This document shows, piece by piece, positions 43,850 through 53,286 of a stretch of DNA of 64,000 nucleotides; the first letter of the stretch is position 1; each line of letters opens with the position of its first letter. The stretch comes from an unidentified bacterial endosymbiont (GTDB taxonomy: Bacteria > Pseudomonadota > Gammaproteobacteria > Enterobacterales > G038960095): contig NZ_OU907312.1 of NCBI RefSeq assembly GCF_918320885.1, forward strand, positions 558,465 to 622,464, in the 5' to 3' direction. The position numbers and the translations under genes are program-made. The notes beneath the pieces are model-generated. The model searched no databases, had not been told where the DNA came from, and saw nothing but the letters and a program-made list of their open reading frames with translations.

Positions 43850-44400
43850 TAGGCGAAAACCTCAACCTGTTCTAAAAGTAGTGCTTGTTGATCTTTAGAG
43901 GATAGTAGCGGTGCGCTAGCACAGGGCGGCCACACAATAGCAATCGCTGGATCATCCCAACGAATCGTGCGCTCACAACCGCTATCCCAATAGTCAGTGG
44001 TTTTATACAGGACTTCAGCCCGGGCCGACAACGCCATAAACCCATGAGCAAAGCCGGGGGGGATCCAGAGCTGATGCTGATTATCAGCCGATAAAATCTC
44101 ACCCACCCACTGACCAAAGGTCGGGGAGCTGCGACGAATATCCACCGCCACATCAAAGATCTCACCCACCACCGCTCGAACTAACTTTCCCTGGGCTTTA
44201 GGCGGTAGCTGGTAGTGCAATCCTCTGATCACCCCCTGGGTGGACACTGAGTGGTTATCCTGTACAAATGGCCACTCTACACCACTGTGCGCTTGAAATT
44301 CACGCTGATTAAAACTTTCATAGAAGCAGCCACGAGGATCACCCCAGACTTGCGGCGTTAACCGTAGCACGTCAGAAATTGGCAGCGGTATCATCAGCAT
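43849..44400 (-). CDS. rmlC: dTDP-4-dehydrorhamnose 3,5-epimerase
   Basis: Third enzyme of dTDP-L-rhamnose synthesis, about 183 residues, cupin fold. Catalytic His and the family signature are visible in [34 protein letters not shown] and [14 protein letters not shown]. The Tyr/Lys region YKTTDYW is present. I choose ATG 44400, near the E. coli start. The frame continues to 44451 inside rmlA. It overlaps rmlA by 29 bases and wzm by 1. Confidence 0.93.
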   Translation of the reverse strand: MLMIPLPISDVLRLTPQVWGDPRGCFYESFNQREFQAHSGVEWPFVQDNHSVSTQGVIRGLHYQLPPKAQGKLVRAVVGEIFDVAVDIRRSSPTFGQWVGEILSADNQHQLWIPPGFAHGFMALSARAEVLYKTTDYWDSGCERTIRWDDPAIAIVWPPCASAPLLSSKDQQALLLEQVEVFA

Positions 44401-45283
44401 AGGCCTGCGGATCCTCCTGTAAGAGCTGTAATAGGTAACGTCCGTAACCACTCTGTAACAGCGGTTGAGCTAACAGTTCCACCTGTTGACGATTGATCCA
44501 GTGCTGCCGAAAGGCGATCTCTTCCAAGCAGGCGATCTTCATACCCTGCCGCTTTTCTAAAGTGGCAATGAATTGGCTGGCCTCTAACATCGATTCATGC
44601 GTGCCGGTATCTAGCCAGGCGTAACCTCGCCCCATGATTTTCACTGATAAGTGGTTATTGTCTAGGTAACAGCGGTTGAGATCGGTAATTTCCAACTCGC
44701 CTCTGGCGGAGGGTATGAGTTGTCGCGCATACTCTACCGCTTGTTGATCATAAAAATAGAGTCCGGTTACAGCATAGGGGGAGCGGGGAACGTAAGGCTT
44801 CTCCATTAAGCTGATAGCCCGCCCACTGTGGTCAAATTCTACGACCCCATAGCGTTGAGGATCCTGAACATGATAAGCAAACACAGTCGCTCCACTAGCC
44901 TGCCGATCGGCCTGCAGTAGCAGCTGGTGCAGCTGCTCACCATAGAAAATATTATCGCCTAAAATCAAGGCCACCGGATGACCAGCAAGAAATTCTTCAC
45001 CAATCAACAGGGCTTGTGCCAATCCCTCTGGAGTGGGCTGGATCCGGTAAGAGAGGTGAACCCCCCACTGCTGGCCATCGCCTAGGAGTTGTTGATAACG
45101 TTCAATATCCTGTGGGGTCGAAATGATTAAAATATCGCGGATCCCCGCCAACATCAGTACCGACAACGGGTAGTAAACCATCGGCTTATCGAAGATAGGC
45201 AGCAGCTGTTTTGATAGGGCTAAAGTGGCTGGATAGAGACGGGTCCCCGCCCCACCGGCCAGTAGTATTCCTTTACGGTTCAT
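44372..45283 (-). CDS. rmlA: Glucose-1-phosphate thymidylyltransferase
   Basis: First enzyme of dTDP-rhamnose synthesis, 303 residues. Nucleotide site [20 protein letters not shown], then [25 protein letters not shown], and [26 protein letters not shown]. Full length compared with E. coli RmlA (about 293). Provides dTDP-glucose for both rhamnose and the WecE-like branch. Lies between rmlD (7-base gap) and rmlC (overlap). Confidence 0.95.
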   Translation of the reverse strand: MNRKGILLAGGAGTRLYPATLALSKQLLPIFDKPMVYYPLSVLMLAGIRDILIISTPQDIERYQQLLGDGQQWGVHLSYRIQPTPEGLAQALLIGEEFLAGHPVALILGDNIFYGEQLHQLLLQADRQASGATVFAYHVQDPQRYGVVEFDHSGRAISLMEKPYVPRSPYAVTGLYFYDQQAVEYARQLIPSARGELEITDLNRCYLDNNHLSVKIMGRGYAWLDTGTHESMLEASQFIATLEKRQGMKIACLEEIAFRQHWINRQQVELLAQPLLQSGYGRYLLQLLQEDPQAYADDTAANF

Positions 45284-45289
45284 CGTCGG

Positions 45290-46192
45290 TTAATGACCTG
45301 GTTGCAAGAGTGTACGAATGAGACGAATCAGGTGATGTTGCCAATGAGGCAACTCAATGCCGAAAAATCGTTTTAATTTATCACTGTTTAAACAGCTATT
45401 CGCTGGCCGTTGCGCTGGCAGAGGATAGCCACTGGTCGCAATCGGTTGCAGCTGCGCCGAGATCAGTTGCAGGGTTTGCCCTTGGGCTAGCGCCTGTTGC
45501 AGTACAAATTGGGCGTAGTGATACCAACTAGTCTGCCCTGCTGCCGTCAGATGATAGGTACCAGAAGCCTGTTGAGCAAAAGTATTATCATGATGAATGC
45601 GGTAGAGCATCAAGGCAGTGACATCGGCAATGCAGTCAGCACTGGTTGGCGTCCCAATTTGATCATCAATCACCGAGAGCTGCTGTCGCTGCTGTGCCAG
45701 CCGCAAAATGGTTTTAGCAAAATTATCGCCATATAATCCATAAACCCAACTGGTGCGCACCAGCAAATGCTGGCAGCCACTGGCGCGAATAGCCTCTTCA
45801 CCCTGCCATTTGGAGTCTCCATAAACGTTGAGCGGATTAGCGACATCCGTTTCATCATAGGCGCCCGCTTGAGTCCCATCGAAAACGTAATCAGTCGAGT
45901 AACTGACTAACCAGGCATTGAGAGCTTTAGCCTCTAAGGCTAATACCTCGACTGCTGCGGTATTGATTTGATAAGCCAAATCAGTCGCTGTCTCAGCTTG
46001 GTCAACCGCGGTATACGCCGCCGCATTAACAATCACGGTCGGTTGCAGTTGGCGAATCAGCTGACGCAACTGGTTGGGCTGCGTCAAATCGGCTTGATCA
46101 CGACCAAACGCTTGACAAGATCCTAAAGCCGCTAATGACCGTTGTAACGCCCACCCCACTTGACCATTTTTACCCAATAATAGAATTTTCAT
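45290..46192 (-). CDS. rmlD: dTDP-4-dehydrorhamnose reductase
   Basis: Last step of dTDP-L-rhamnose synthesis, about 300 residues. The NAD(P)H motif is at the start (MKILLLGKNGQVGWALQ). The extended SDR catalytic set appears as STDYVFDGTQAGAYDE and YGDSKWQGE (YxxxK). TSWVYGLYGDNFAKT follows. I start at ATG 46192, which overlaps the rmlB stop (ATGA). The longer frame to 46216 lies inside rmlB. Confidence 0.94.
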   Translation of the reverse strand: MKILLLGKNGQVGWALQRSLAALGSCQAFGRDQADLTQPNQLRQLIRQLQPTVIVNAAAYTAVDQAETATDLAYQINTAAVEVLALEAKALNAWLVSYSTDYVFDGTQAGAYDETDVANPLNVYGDSKWQGEEAIRASGCQHLLVRTSWVYGLYGDNFAKTILRLAQQRQQLSVIDDQIGTPTSADCIADVTALMLYRIHHDNTFAQQASGTYHLTAAGQTSWYHYAQFVLQQALAQGQTLQLISAQLQPIATSGYPLPAQRPANSCLNSDKLKRFFGIELPHWQHHLIRLIRTLLQPGH

Positions 46193-47250
46193 TCGGTGTA
46201 CTGCTGCTCCAACCAACTCCGATAAGCCCCGCTAGTCACCTGTTCTAACCAACTCTGGTGGGTTAAATACCAAGTGATGGTTTTTATAAGACCACTCTCA
46301 AAGGTTTCTTGAGGCTGCCAACCCAGTTGTTGGGAAATTTTCGTTGCATCAATGGCATAACGACTGTCATGACCAGGACGATCCGTCACAAAAGTGATCT
46401 GCCTGGCATAACGGTGACCATCCTGCCTAGGTTGCTGCTGATCCAGTAGGGCACAGAGTTGTTGTACCACCTCAAGGTTACTTCGTTCATGATGGCCGCC
46501 AATATTGTAACACTCCCCAGGCCTGCCTGCCTGCAAAATGCGCCGTAAGGCAGCACAATGATCGGTGACGTAAAGCCAATCCCGGCGCTGTTGACCATCG
46601 CCATACAGCGGCAGTGGTTGATGTGTGATGGCATGATGCAGCATCAAAGGAATCAATTTTTCAGGAAATTGATAGGGTCCATAATTATTGGAGCAATTGG
46701 CAGTCAGTGTCGGCAGACCATAGGTATGATAATAAGCACGGACTAAGTGATCGGCGGCAGCCTTAGAAGCCGCATAGGGGCTATTGGGTTGGTAGCGGTT
46801 GCTCTCTTTAAAAGCGGGCTCCGTTGCTGCCAACGATCCATACACCTCATCCGTAGAAATATGCAAAAAACGGAAGGCTGTTTGCTCAGAAGGAGTCAGT
46901 GCCTGCCAGTAGCACTTCACCGCCTCTAAGAGCTGAAAAGTGCCTACCATATTGGTTTGAATAAAGGTATCCGGTTCGCTAATGGAGCGGTCAACATGGC
47001 TTTCAGCAGCAAAATGGACAACGGCGCGCGGGTGATGCTCTGTTAACAATCTGCTCACTACACGCCTGTCTGCAATATCCCCTTGGATAAACTGGTGTCG
47101 CTCACACGCTTGCAATGAAACTAGGTTGTTAATATTTCCGGCATAGGTGAGCTTATCAAGATTAATAACCTCTTCATCCTCTATTGTTAGCCATTCTAAT
47201 ACAAAATTACTACCAATAAATCCGGCACCGCCCGTTACCATGATGCTCAT
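46189..47250 (-). CDS. rmlB: dTDP-glucose 4,6-dehydratase
   Basis: Second step of the rhamnose pathway and source of the 4-keto sugar used by the WecE-like aminotransferase, 353 residues. NAD motif MVTGGAGFIGSNFVLEW, catalytic STDEVYGSL, YxxxK in SPYAASKAAADHLVRAYYHT, TNCSNNYGP-like ANCSNNYGPYQFPEKLIPLM, RDWLYVTDHCAAL and RPGHDSRYAIDATKI are all intact. First gene of the rmlBDAC-wzm-wzt series on the minus strand. Confidence 0.95.
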   Translation of the reverse strand: MSIMVTGGAGFIGSNFVLEWLTIEDEEVINLDKLTYAGNINNLVSLQACERHQFIQGDIADRRVVSRLLTEHHPRAVVHFAAESHVDRSISEPDTFIQTNMVGTFQLLEAVKCYWQALTPSEQTAFRFLHISTDEVYGSLAATEPAFKESNRYQPNSPYAASKAAADHLVRAYYHTYGLPTLTANCSNNYGPYQFPEKLIPLMLHHAITHQPLPLYGDGQQRRDWLYVTDHCAALRRILQAGRPGECYNIGGHHERSNLEVVQQLCALLDQQQPRQDGHRYARQITFVTDRPGHDSRYAIDATKISQQLGWQPQETFESGLIKTITWYLTHQSWLEQVTSGAYRSWLEQQYTE

Positions 47251-47268
47251 CAGCTACCATTCACTCCA

Positions 47269-48264
47269 TTATATTTTATTGAGGACTATAGCCACTAGTA
47301 AGCCCAGATTATCAAGATAAGTCTGTCGATAGACCTGACAGCGACGCATGGCTAATAGTCTTGATAACCAACCCTGTTGGTCACGTGCCGCACAGAATTG
47401 CTGAAATAACTGGCGATTCTCTAGGCTCAAATAGGTTTGCATCGTTTGCAGGGCTCGGATATTACAGGCATTAGCATGCCTAAGGTGCCCCTGTAACAGT
47501 TTTTTAGCCCGAGTGAATTTCGCCAACCAGGCACCATTAGACCCGGATACATTATGGTTGTGCTGTCGGTAACCCACGGTAGGCGTTCTATCATAAAAAA
47601 CCGTGCCGCCACAACCAGAAACTAACAGATAAGTCCACCAGTCATGGCTGAACGCTTCACATGACCCGCCTGCGGTACAGAGCAAATGACGAGCCGCTTG
47701 GTTGAACACCATAGTATTCCCCCCAGCAATCACTTGCAGCAAGGCATGGGGAAAACTGGGTGGCCTGCTATACAAAGTTGATAATCCAACTGGACGCCCC
47801 TGCGCATCTAGTAAACAGGTACGGGAACAGTAGAGTGCTGGCTGCGATGCTGGAATCGACTTGAACCACTGGAGGGCGCGGCTCAGTTTGTCGGAATACC
47901 AAATATCATCCTGATCAGCATAGGCATAAAAGTCTGCTGTTATCGTGGGCTGGCAGGCTAAGCTCAAAAAATTAGCGGCGAAGCCTCTTTGAGGCCCCTG
48001 GCCAATAGAGAGTTTATGGGGACCCCAACTTTTTTGATAATGCTGCAGTAGCGATAGTGTATCATCCCTAGAGCCGTCATCAGAGGCATAAACGTGCCAG
48101 TCGGCATCCGTTTGCTGGGCAATGGACTCTAGTTGCTGACCGAGAAAGTTTTGGCCATTCAAGGTTGCTAGCAGTACCGCTACCTGCGCTTGCTCTGGGA
48201 GAGGTACTGCCACTGGGGTGATAACCCTAGGGTCAGTTGTGGTTGAACGCTGATCATGCTTCAT
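47269..48264 (-). CDS. GT2 glycosyltransferase
   Basis: 331 residues. GT2 signatures: VAVLLATLNGQNFLGQQLES, YASDDGSRDDTLSLLQHY, ADFYAYADQDDIWYSDKL (metal site), and AFSHDWWTYLLVSGCGG with the catalytic Asp. The layout resembles rhamnosyltransferases that start or extend O-antigen chains. No membrane segment. It sits upstream of rmlB, 18 bases from its start, in the same direction, so it probably heads the minus-strand operon. Acceptor and linkage are unknown. Confidence 0.82.
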   Translation of the reverse strand: MKHDQRSTTTDPRVITPVAVPLPEQAQVAVLLATLNGQNFLGQQLESIAQQTDADWHVYASDDGSRDDTLSLLQHYQKSWGPHKLSIGQGPQRGFAANFLSLACQPTITADFYAYADQDDIWYSDKLSRALQWFKSIPASQPALYCSRTCLLDAQGRPVGLSTLYSRPPSFPHALLQVIAGGNTMVFNQAARHLLCTAGGSCEAFSHDWWTYLLVSGCGGTVFYDRTPTVGYRQHNHNVSGSNGAWLAKFTRAKKLLQGHLRHANACNIRALQTMQTYLSLENRQLFQQFCAARDQQGWLSRLLAMRRCQVYRQTYLDNLGLLVAIVLNKI

Positions 48265-48378
48265 GTTAGATGGTTACTATATTTAGGGATGCGACTGTGT
48301 TCATGAAAAAGTCAGTGCACAGTGTAACATAGCCGACAGTGGACTATTTTCATATTTTCATCCAGGGATTATCTCATC
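48265..48378. promoter_or_regulatory. Divergent promoter region of the minus-strand polysaccharide operon and the sugar transferase gene
   Basis: 114 bases between divergent starts, AT-rich in part. Promoters for both directions must lie here. I cannot assign individual boxes with confidence. Confidence 0.4.
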
Positions 48379-48930
48379 ATGAAGACTAAACGACTGTTCG
48401 ACATCACGATGACTACTATTAGCTTACTGGTGTGCCTACCCTGTTTGATCGTCATTGCTTTGATGATCCGCTGTTGCCTGGGTTCTCCCGTCCTGTTCCA
48501 ACAAAGGCGTCTTGGTCTGCATGGAAAATTTTTTTTGATTTATAAATTTCGCTCTATGCTGGATAAGCGTAATACCCGAGGGGAGCTGCTGGCTGATTCT
48601 CAGCGTTTAACCTGGCTAGGGCGTTGGTTACGAGCAACCAGTTTAGACGAGTTACCACAGCTCTGGAATGTCTTGAAAGGGGAGATGAGTTTGGTAGGGC
48701 CTAGGCCATTGCTGTTGGAGGAGTTACCTGACTGCCCTAAAACCCAAGCGAAACGCCACGCAGTTCCTCCGGGGATCACCGGCTGGGCACAAATCAATGG
48801 CCGTAACGCTCTCTCTGTTCAAGAGAAGTTGGCGTTTGATCTCTGGTACGTTGAACACCAGTCACTCTGGCTTGATTGCAAAATTTTACTGCTCACCATC
48901 AAGCCGGTGCTGCTGCGTAAGAACATCTAA
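48379..48930 (+). CDS. Phosphoglycosyl transferase (PglC/WcaJ C-terminal type)
   Basis: 183-residue monotopic phosphoglycosyl transferase that loads the first sugar phosphate onto undecaprenyl phosphate. One re-entrant hydrophobic segment near residues 10-32 (ISLLVCLPCLIVIALM), then the catalytic dyad region TSLDELPQLWNVLKGEMSLV, GPRPLL, and PPGITGWAQINGRNALS. Compact form without the extra N-terminal helices of full-length WcaJ. It would start the polymer exported by Wzm/Wzt. Transcribed alone in the plus direction, ending before oppF. Confidence 0.88.
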   Translation: MKTKRLFDITMTTISLLVCLPCLIVIALMIRCCLGSPVLFQQRRLGLHGKFFLIYKFRSMLDKRNTRGELLADSQRLTWLGRWLRATSLDELPQLWNVLKGEMSLVGPRPLLLEELPDCPKTQAKRHAVPPGITGWAQINGRNALSVQEKLAFDLWYVEHQSLWLDCKILLLTIKPVLLRKNI

Positions 48931-49020
48931 ATCAGCACCGCTCTAAAGAGGTGCTACTCCCACCCACAACATCACCTCTACTGACCACTCCACTCTAATT
49001 TTCGCCACGCGACAACCGAT

Positions 49021-50031
49021 TCAAACCGCCACCTTTAAACAAGAGACCGTGTGCTGTGCATTGCCCTGCAGCTGAGGGCGGGTGACGGCACACTCTGGAC
49101 CGGCTATGGGACAGCGCGTACGAAATACACACCCTGATGGCGGGTGAATCGGCGACGGCAGGTCCCCTTCCAAGAGTTGGACTGTTTTATTCCGCTCTTT
49201 CCGGGGATCAGGTATCGGCACCGCTGCCATTAAGGCTTTAGTATAAGGATGTAGCGGATTATGGTAAATTTGCTCGTAGCTCCCATACTCTACGGGATGC
49301 CCTAGGTACATGACCAACACTTGATCAGAGATATGTTTGACCACTGCGAGATCATGAGCGATAAACAGCAGTGTCAAGCCACGCTCTCGTTGTAGCTCTT
49401 TTAACAGGTTGATCACTTGGGACTGAATGGAAACATCGAGGGCTGATACTGATTCATCACAAATCAGTAATTTTGGCTGCGAGATCAAGGCACGCGCAAT
49501 GCCAATCCGTTGACACTGGCCTCCTGAAAACTCATGGGGGTAGCGATTAATCAGATTAGGCAATAAACCAACCCGATCCATGATCGCTCTCACTTGCGCC
49601 TGCCGATCGGCTTTGCTCATCGCTGAGTAGAGGCTCTGTAGGGGTTCAGCAATGATATCACCCGCCGTCATCCGCGGATCAAGCGAGGCCAACGGATCTT
49701 GGAACACCATCTGAATCTCTCGGCGCCTGCCCAGCCACTGTCTTGCCGTTAACTGGAGTAAATCCTCACCATTCCAATAAACTGCCCCGGCGGTCGCGGT
49801 GACTAAGCCGACGATAGCGCGGGCTAAAGTAGATTTACCACAGCCTGACTCGCCCACAATGCCTAACGTTTTATTCTGCGCCAAAGAAAAGCTGACACCA
49901 TCGACCGCTTTAAGCTGTTGAAATTTCGGCTGCCAAAACCAAGTTCCCCGCTGTCTGATGTTAAAATAGACCTTTAAATCGACCACCTCAAGGAGCGGTT
50001 TCAGCTGTTGATTGCTTTGATCGTGATTCAT
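49021..50031 (-). CDS. oppF: Oligopeptide ABC transporter ATP-binding protein OppF
   Basis: About 336 residues, one of two ATPases of the oligopeptide importer. Walker A IVGESGCGKSTLARA, Q-loop QMVFQDPLASLDPRM, signature HEFSGGQCQRIGIARAL, Walker B KLLICDESVSALDV, and the C-terminal oligopeptide/dipeptide signature with cysteines (SGCVFRTRCPIAGPEC). I start at ATG 50031, just after the oppD stop. The frame to 50064 is inside oppD. Last gene of oppABCDF. Confidence 0.95.
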   Translation of the reverse strand: MNHDQSNQQLKPLLEVVDLKVYFNIRQRGTWFWQPKFQQLKAVDGVSFSLAQNKTLGIVGESGCGKSTLARAIVGLVTATAGAVYWNGEDLLQLTARQWLGRRREIQMVFQDPLASLDPRMTAGDIIAEPLQSLYSAMSKADRQAQVRAIMDRVGLLPNLINRYPHEFSGGQCQRIGIARALISQPKLLICDESVSALDVSIQSQVINLLKELQRERGLTLLFIAHDLAVVKHISDQVLVMYLGHPVEYGSYEQIYHNPLHPYTKALMAAVPIPDPRKERNKTVQLLEGDLPSPIHPPSGCVFRTRCPIAGPECAVTRPQLQGNAQHTVSCLKVAV

Positions 50032-50033
50032 CG

Positions 50034-50993
50034 TCAATACTCTTTGGCATGATAACAGGCGCATACCCCACCTTCACCCACAGGGCGCAAGGGGGGGGTG
50101 ACTTGACAGCGCACTTCGGCCAACGGGCAGCGCGGTTGAAAAGGACAGCCTGTCGGCAGCCGCAGTAAGTTAGGAGGATCCCCGGGAATCGTTGCCAACA
50201 CTTGATTATCCACATCAAGACGGGGCACAGCGTTTAACAAGCCAATCGTATAGGGATGGGTGGGACGATAGAAAATAGACTCGGCGCTGCCACTCTCCAT
50301 GGTACTGCCCGCATACATCACCAGCACGTTATCACAGCTACCAGCCACGACCCCTAGATCATGGGTGATCAAAATAATGGCCGTATTAAAAGCCTGTTTC
50401 AACTCATTTAATAAGCTCATAATCTGTGCTTGAATGGTCACATCCAAAGCGGTCGTCGGCTCATCCGCTAATAACAGGCGTGGGCGACATAGCAGCGCCA
50501 TCGCAATCATCACCCGTTGACGCATGCCGCCAGAAAATTCATGTGGGTACATGGTCATGCGCTGGCGTGCCTCAGGGATTTTAACCGCTTCTAACATCCA
50601 GACCGACTCCTCAAAGGCTTTGGCGTGACTGAACCCTTTATGGTGGATTAAGGTCTCCATCAACTGTTTACCAATCGTGATGTAAGGATTCAGCGAGGTC
50701 ATCGGATCTTGAAAAATCATGGCAATCTGTGTCGCCCGAATTCGGTTACGTTCTTCAGTGGATAGATGAAGAATCTCCTGCCCGGCAAATTGAATCGAGC
50801 CCTTCACGTGACTATTATTGGCCAAGAGTCCCATCAGCGCAAAAGCCGTTTGCGATTTACCAGCGCCAGTTTCCCCGACAATGCCGAGCGTTTCACCAGC
50901 AGCCACGGTGAAGCTCAGATCATTCACCGCCGCGACGGTACCCTCGGGGGTCGTAAAAGTAATCTGTAATCCATTGACCGCTAATAACGTCAT
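50034..50993 (-). CDS. oppD: Oligopeptide ABC transporter ATP-binding protein OppD
   Basis: 319 residues. Walker A GIVGETGAGKSQTAFAL (E. coli has GESGSGKSQ), FQDPMTSLNPYITIG, signature HEFSGGMRQRVMIAMAL, Walker B RLLLADEPTTALDV and the C-terminal cysteine cluster (CPFQPRCPLAEVRC, expected Fe-S or structural). Its start is adjacent to the oppC stop with no gap. Partner of OppF on the cytoplasmic face. Confidence 0.95.
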   Translation of the reverse strand: MTLLAVNGLQITFTTPEGTVAAVNDLSFTVAAGETLGIVGETGAGKSQTAFALMGLLANNSHVKGSIQFAGQEILHLSTEERNRIRATQIAMIFQDPMTSLNPYITIGKQLMETLIHHKGFSHAKAFEESVWMLEAVKIPEARQRMTMYPHEFSGGMRQRVMIAMALLCRPRLLLADEPTTALDVTIQAQIMSLLNELKQAFNTAIILITHDLGVVAGSCDNVLVMYAGSTMESGSAESIFYRPTHPYTIGLLNAVPRLDVDNQVLATIPGDPPNLLRLPTGCPFQPRCPLAEVRCQVTPPLRPVGEGGVCACYHAKEY

Positions 50994-51911
50994 TCAAACT
51001 CTCCCTGAACTGTCTTTGGGATCGAGGGCGTCGCGTAAGCCATCACCAATAAAGTTGCAACAGAACAGCGTGACCATTAAAAATAGGCCAGGGATAATCA
51101 GTAGCCAACGGTAATACTCCAGATATTTGGGTCCCTCTTGCAACAACCCGCCCCAGCTGGCCATCGGCTCCTGGACGCCTAACCCCAGGAAACCTAGAAA
51201 GGATTCAAATAAAATCATCGCTGGGACTAGTAATGAGGCATAGACCACTACCAGCCCTAATACATTGGGCACAATATGCCGCCACAAGATTGCGCAGGTT
51301 GAGGCGCCACAAGTGCGGGCAGCCTCAATAAACTCTTTTTGCTTTAAACTAAGCGTCTGTGCCCGAACAATCCGCGCGACATTGAGCCAAGAGACCATGC
51401 CAATCGCTACAAAAATTAAGAACAGGTTGCGACCAAATAGGGTCACCAGTAAGATCACAAAAAAAGTAAACGGGAAGGCGTCTAAAATTTCTACCCACCG
51501 CATCATTAAGGCATCAACCGTGCCTCCTAAATAGCCGGCGGTGGCCCCATAGAGCGTTCCTACCAACACCGCAATCAAGGCACTGGAGAGTCCTACCATT
51601 AGGGAGATACGACCGCCAGTAGCCGTCCGTACCATGAGATCTCGCCCTAAAAAATCGGTACCAAAATAGTGTCGATTAGCGATATTAGGGGGGGTTAACA
51701 TAGCACCCCAATCAGGTGCTTCATAAGTGAAGGGAGAGCAGATCGGCGCCAGGATTAAAAACACCACAATCAATAACAAAACAGTTAAACTCACCACCGC
51801 TGCACGATTGGCGATAAAGCGCTGCAAGGCGTGCTGCCATAAACTACGACCTTTAATATCCAGCAGATGACTCGCTGGATCGACTGTTTTACTCAACTTT
51901 CGTAGGCTCAT
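50994..51911 (-). CDS. oppC: Oligopeptide ABC transporter permease OppC
   Basis: 305-residue inner-membrane permease, against 302 in E. coli. Cytoplasmic N-terminus, then six hydrophobic segments, with HYFGTDFLGRDLMVRTATGG after the first and the EAA loop FIEAARTCGASTCAILWRHI near residues 195-214 that contacts the ATPases. C-terminus GDGLRDALDPK is the family hallmark. 18 bases separate it from oppB. Confidence 0.95.
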   Translation of the reverse strand: MSLRKLSKTVDPASHLLDIKGRSLWQHALQRFIANRAAVVSLTVLLLIVVFLILAPICSPFTYEAPDWGAMLTPPNIANRHYFGTDFLGRDLMVRTATGGRISLMVGLSSALIAVLVGTLYGATAGYLGGTVDALMMRWVEILDAFPFTFFVILLVTLFGRNLFLIFVAIGMVSWLNVARIVRAQTLSLKQKEFIEAARTCGASTCAILWRHIVPNVLGLVVVYASLLVPAMILFESFLGFLGLGVQEPMASWGGLLQEGPKYLEYYRWLLIIPGLFLMVTLFCCNFIGDGLRDALDPKDSSGRV

Positions 51912-51929
51912 CTTCCCTCCTCGAATGCC

Positions 51930-52853
51930 TTAATAACGAATTTTGGGATCGATCAGCGCATATAAAATGTCGACGACCGCCGTAAAAAAAATGGTTAAGG
52001 CTCCGATAATAATCGTTAAACTGAGTACCATGGCATAGTCACGGTTGAGCGATCCATTCACCAGCAGCTGGCCAATCCCGGGTAACCCAAAAATGGTTTC
52101 AACCACGACAGAGCCGGTAATAATACCAACAAATGCTGGACCCAGGTACGCCATGACCGGCAGCAGCGCTGGCTTTAAAGCGTGGTGACAAACAATATAA
52201 TAGAGGGGAAGCCCTTTGGCCTTGGCGGTACGGATAAAGTTTGTATGGAGCACTTCGAGCATGGAGCTCCGGGTAATCCGGGCAATACTGGCAATATAGC
52301 CAATAGCCAGTGAAACCACTGGCAACAACATATAGTTCCAGGGGCCACCGTTCCAGCCCCCCGCTGGGAGCCAGCGTAGCCACACCGCAAAAATCATGAT
52401 CAGCAGCTGTGCTTTAATGAAGCTAGGGATGACGACGCCAACCATGGCAAAGATCATCAGCGCATGGTCTAGCCAGCTGTTTTGCTTCAGGGCGGCCATC
52501 ACGCCAATGCTCACCCCTAATACTACGGCAATGATAAAGGCGTAGATCCCAATTTTAATCGACACCGGAAAGGCCTGTTCAACCAGATCATTGACTGAAA
52601 AATCCCTATATTTGAAGGAGGGCCCCAAATCACCATGCAGTAAGTTATTCATATAACGAAAGTATTGCTGATATAGGGGGGCATCTAACCCATATTTGGC
52701 TTCAATATTGGCCAGTACCTGGGGCGGTAAATTGCGATCACTACTAAAGGGATTGCCGGGTGCCAGCCGCATCATAAAAAATGAGAGGGTGATCAAAATC
52801 AGCAGTGTGGGAATGGCCTGTAAAAAGCGCCTAATCGTAAAATTTAACATCAA
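51930..52853 (-). CDS. oppB: Oligopeptide ABC transporter permease OppB
   Basis: 307 residues, against 306 in E. coli. N-terminal FTIRRFLQAIPTLLILITLSF helix, SFFMMRLAPGNPF, EAA loop FIRTAKAKGLPLYYIVCHHA near 205-224, and TGSVVVETIFGLPGIGQLL, then a C-terminal helix ending ALIDPKIRY. Six membrane segments. Separated from oppA by 433 bases that hold a hairpin, as at the oppA-oppB attenuating gap of E. coli. Confidence 0.95.
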   Translation of the reverse strand: MMLNFTIRRFLQAIPTLLILITLSFFMMRLAPGNPFSSDRNLPPQVLANIEAKYGLDAPLYQQYFRYMNNLLHGDLGPSFKYRDFSVNDLVEQAFPVSIKIGIYAFIIAVVLGVSIGVMAALKQNSWLDHALMIFAMVGVVIPSFIKAQLLIMIFAVWLRWLPAGGWNGGPWNYMLLPVVSLAIGYIASIARITRSSMLEVLHTNFIRTAKAKGLPLYYIVCHHALKPALLPVMAYLGPAFVGIITGSVVVETIFGLPGIGQLLVNGSLNRDYAMVLSLTIIIGALTIFFTAVVDILYALIDPKIRY

Positions 52854-53286
52854 TGCCTACCTTACTGGGTCGATCCAGCTTCCTACTTGAGAGACCAGTC
52901 ACCGTGCCCATGCACTGTTTGATTGGGGGCTTCATCTCTGAGATAAGGCTAGGGGGTTAGGGGCCATCGCTCAGTGTGCTTTTTTAAAGCTTATCGGATG
53001 GTTTATCCTCCGGCTAACGACTATTTAACCCTTTTTTATACACCCCTACTGTATTCCAGCCTCGCCTAAAGCGCAACACTCTCTATAGCCGATAAAACCA
53101 CCGGCAGTGATCAATGAGTAGGCTGTAAGCAATCACACCACCCGAGCGCCGAGAAAGTACACTAGGCGCCCCCCTGCTTATCAAAAATAGAAGGGGGGAA
53201 TTAACAGCTTGGCTCACCACTGAAAACAGATGATCAGGCTCAGCTAGATGACGCGCTACTCATGGCCCTACTCTCTTCATCCATCA
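52854..53286. other. oppA-oppB intergenic gap (start of tandem duplication unit 1)
   Basis: 433 non-coding bases. From 52986 (AAAGCTTATC) on, this sequence is a diverged copy of 55256-55546. It contains the stem-loop at 53169-53198. It probably tunes down expression of the permease and ATPase genes relative to the binding proteins. No gene or promoter is evident. Confidence 0.5.
53169..53198 (-). terminator. Stem-loop between oppA copy 1 and oppB
   Basis: CCCCCCT (53169-53175) pairs with AGGGGGG (53192-53198) around a 16-base loop. The same hairpin is kept in the other duplication unit (55441-55466) despite divergence around it. No T-tract follows on the minus strand, so attenuation or mRNA end protection is more likely than strong termination. 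Confidence 0.5.
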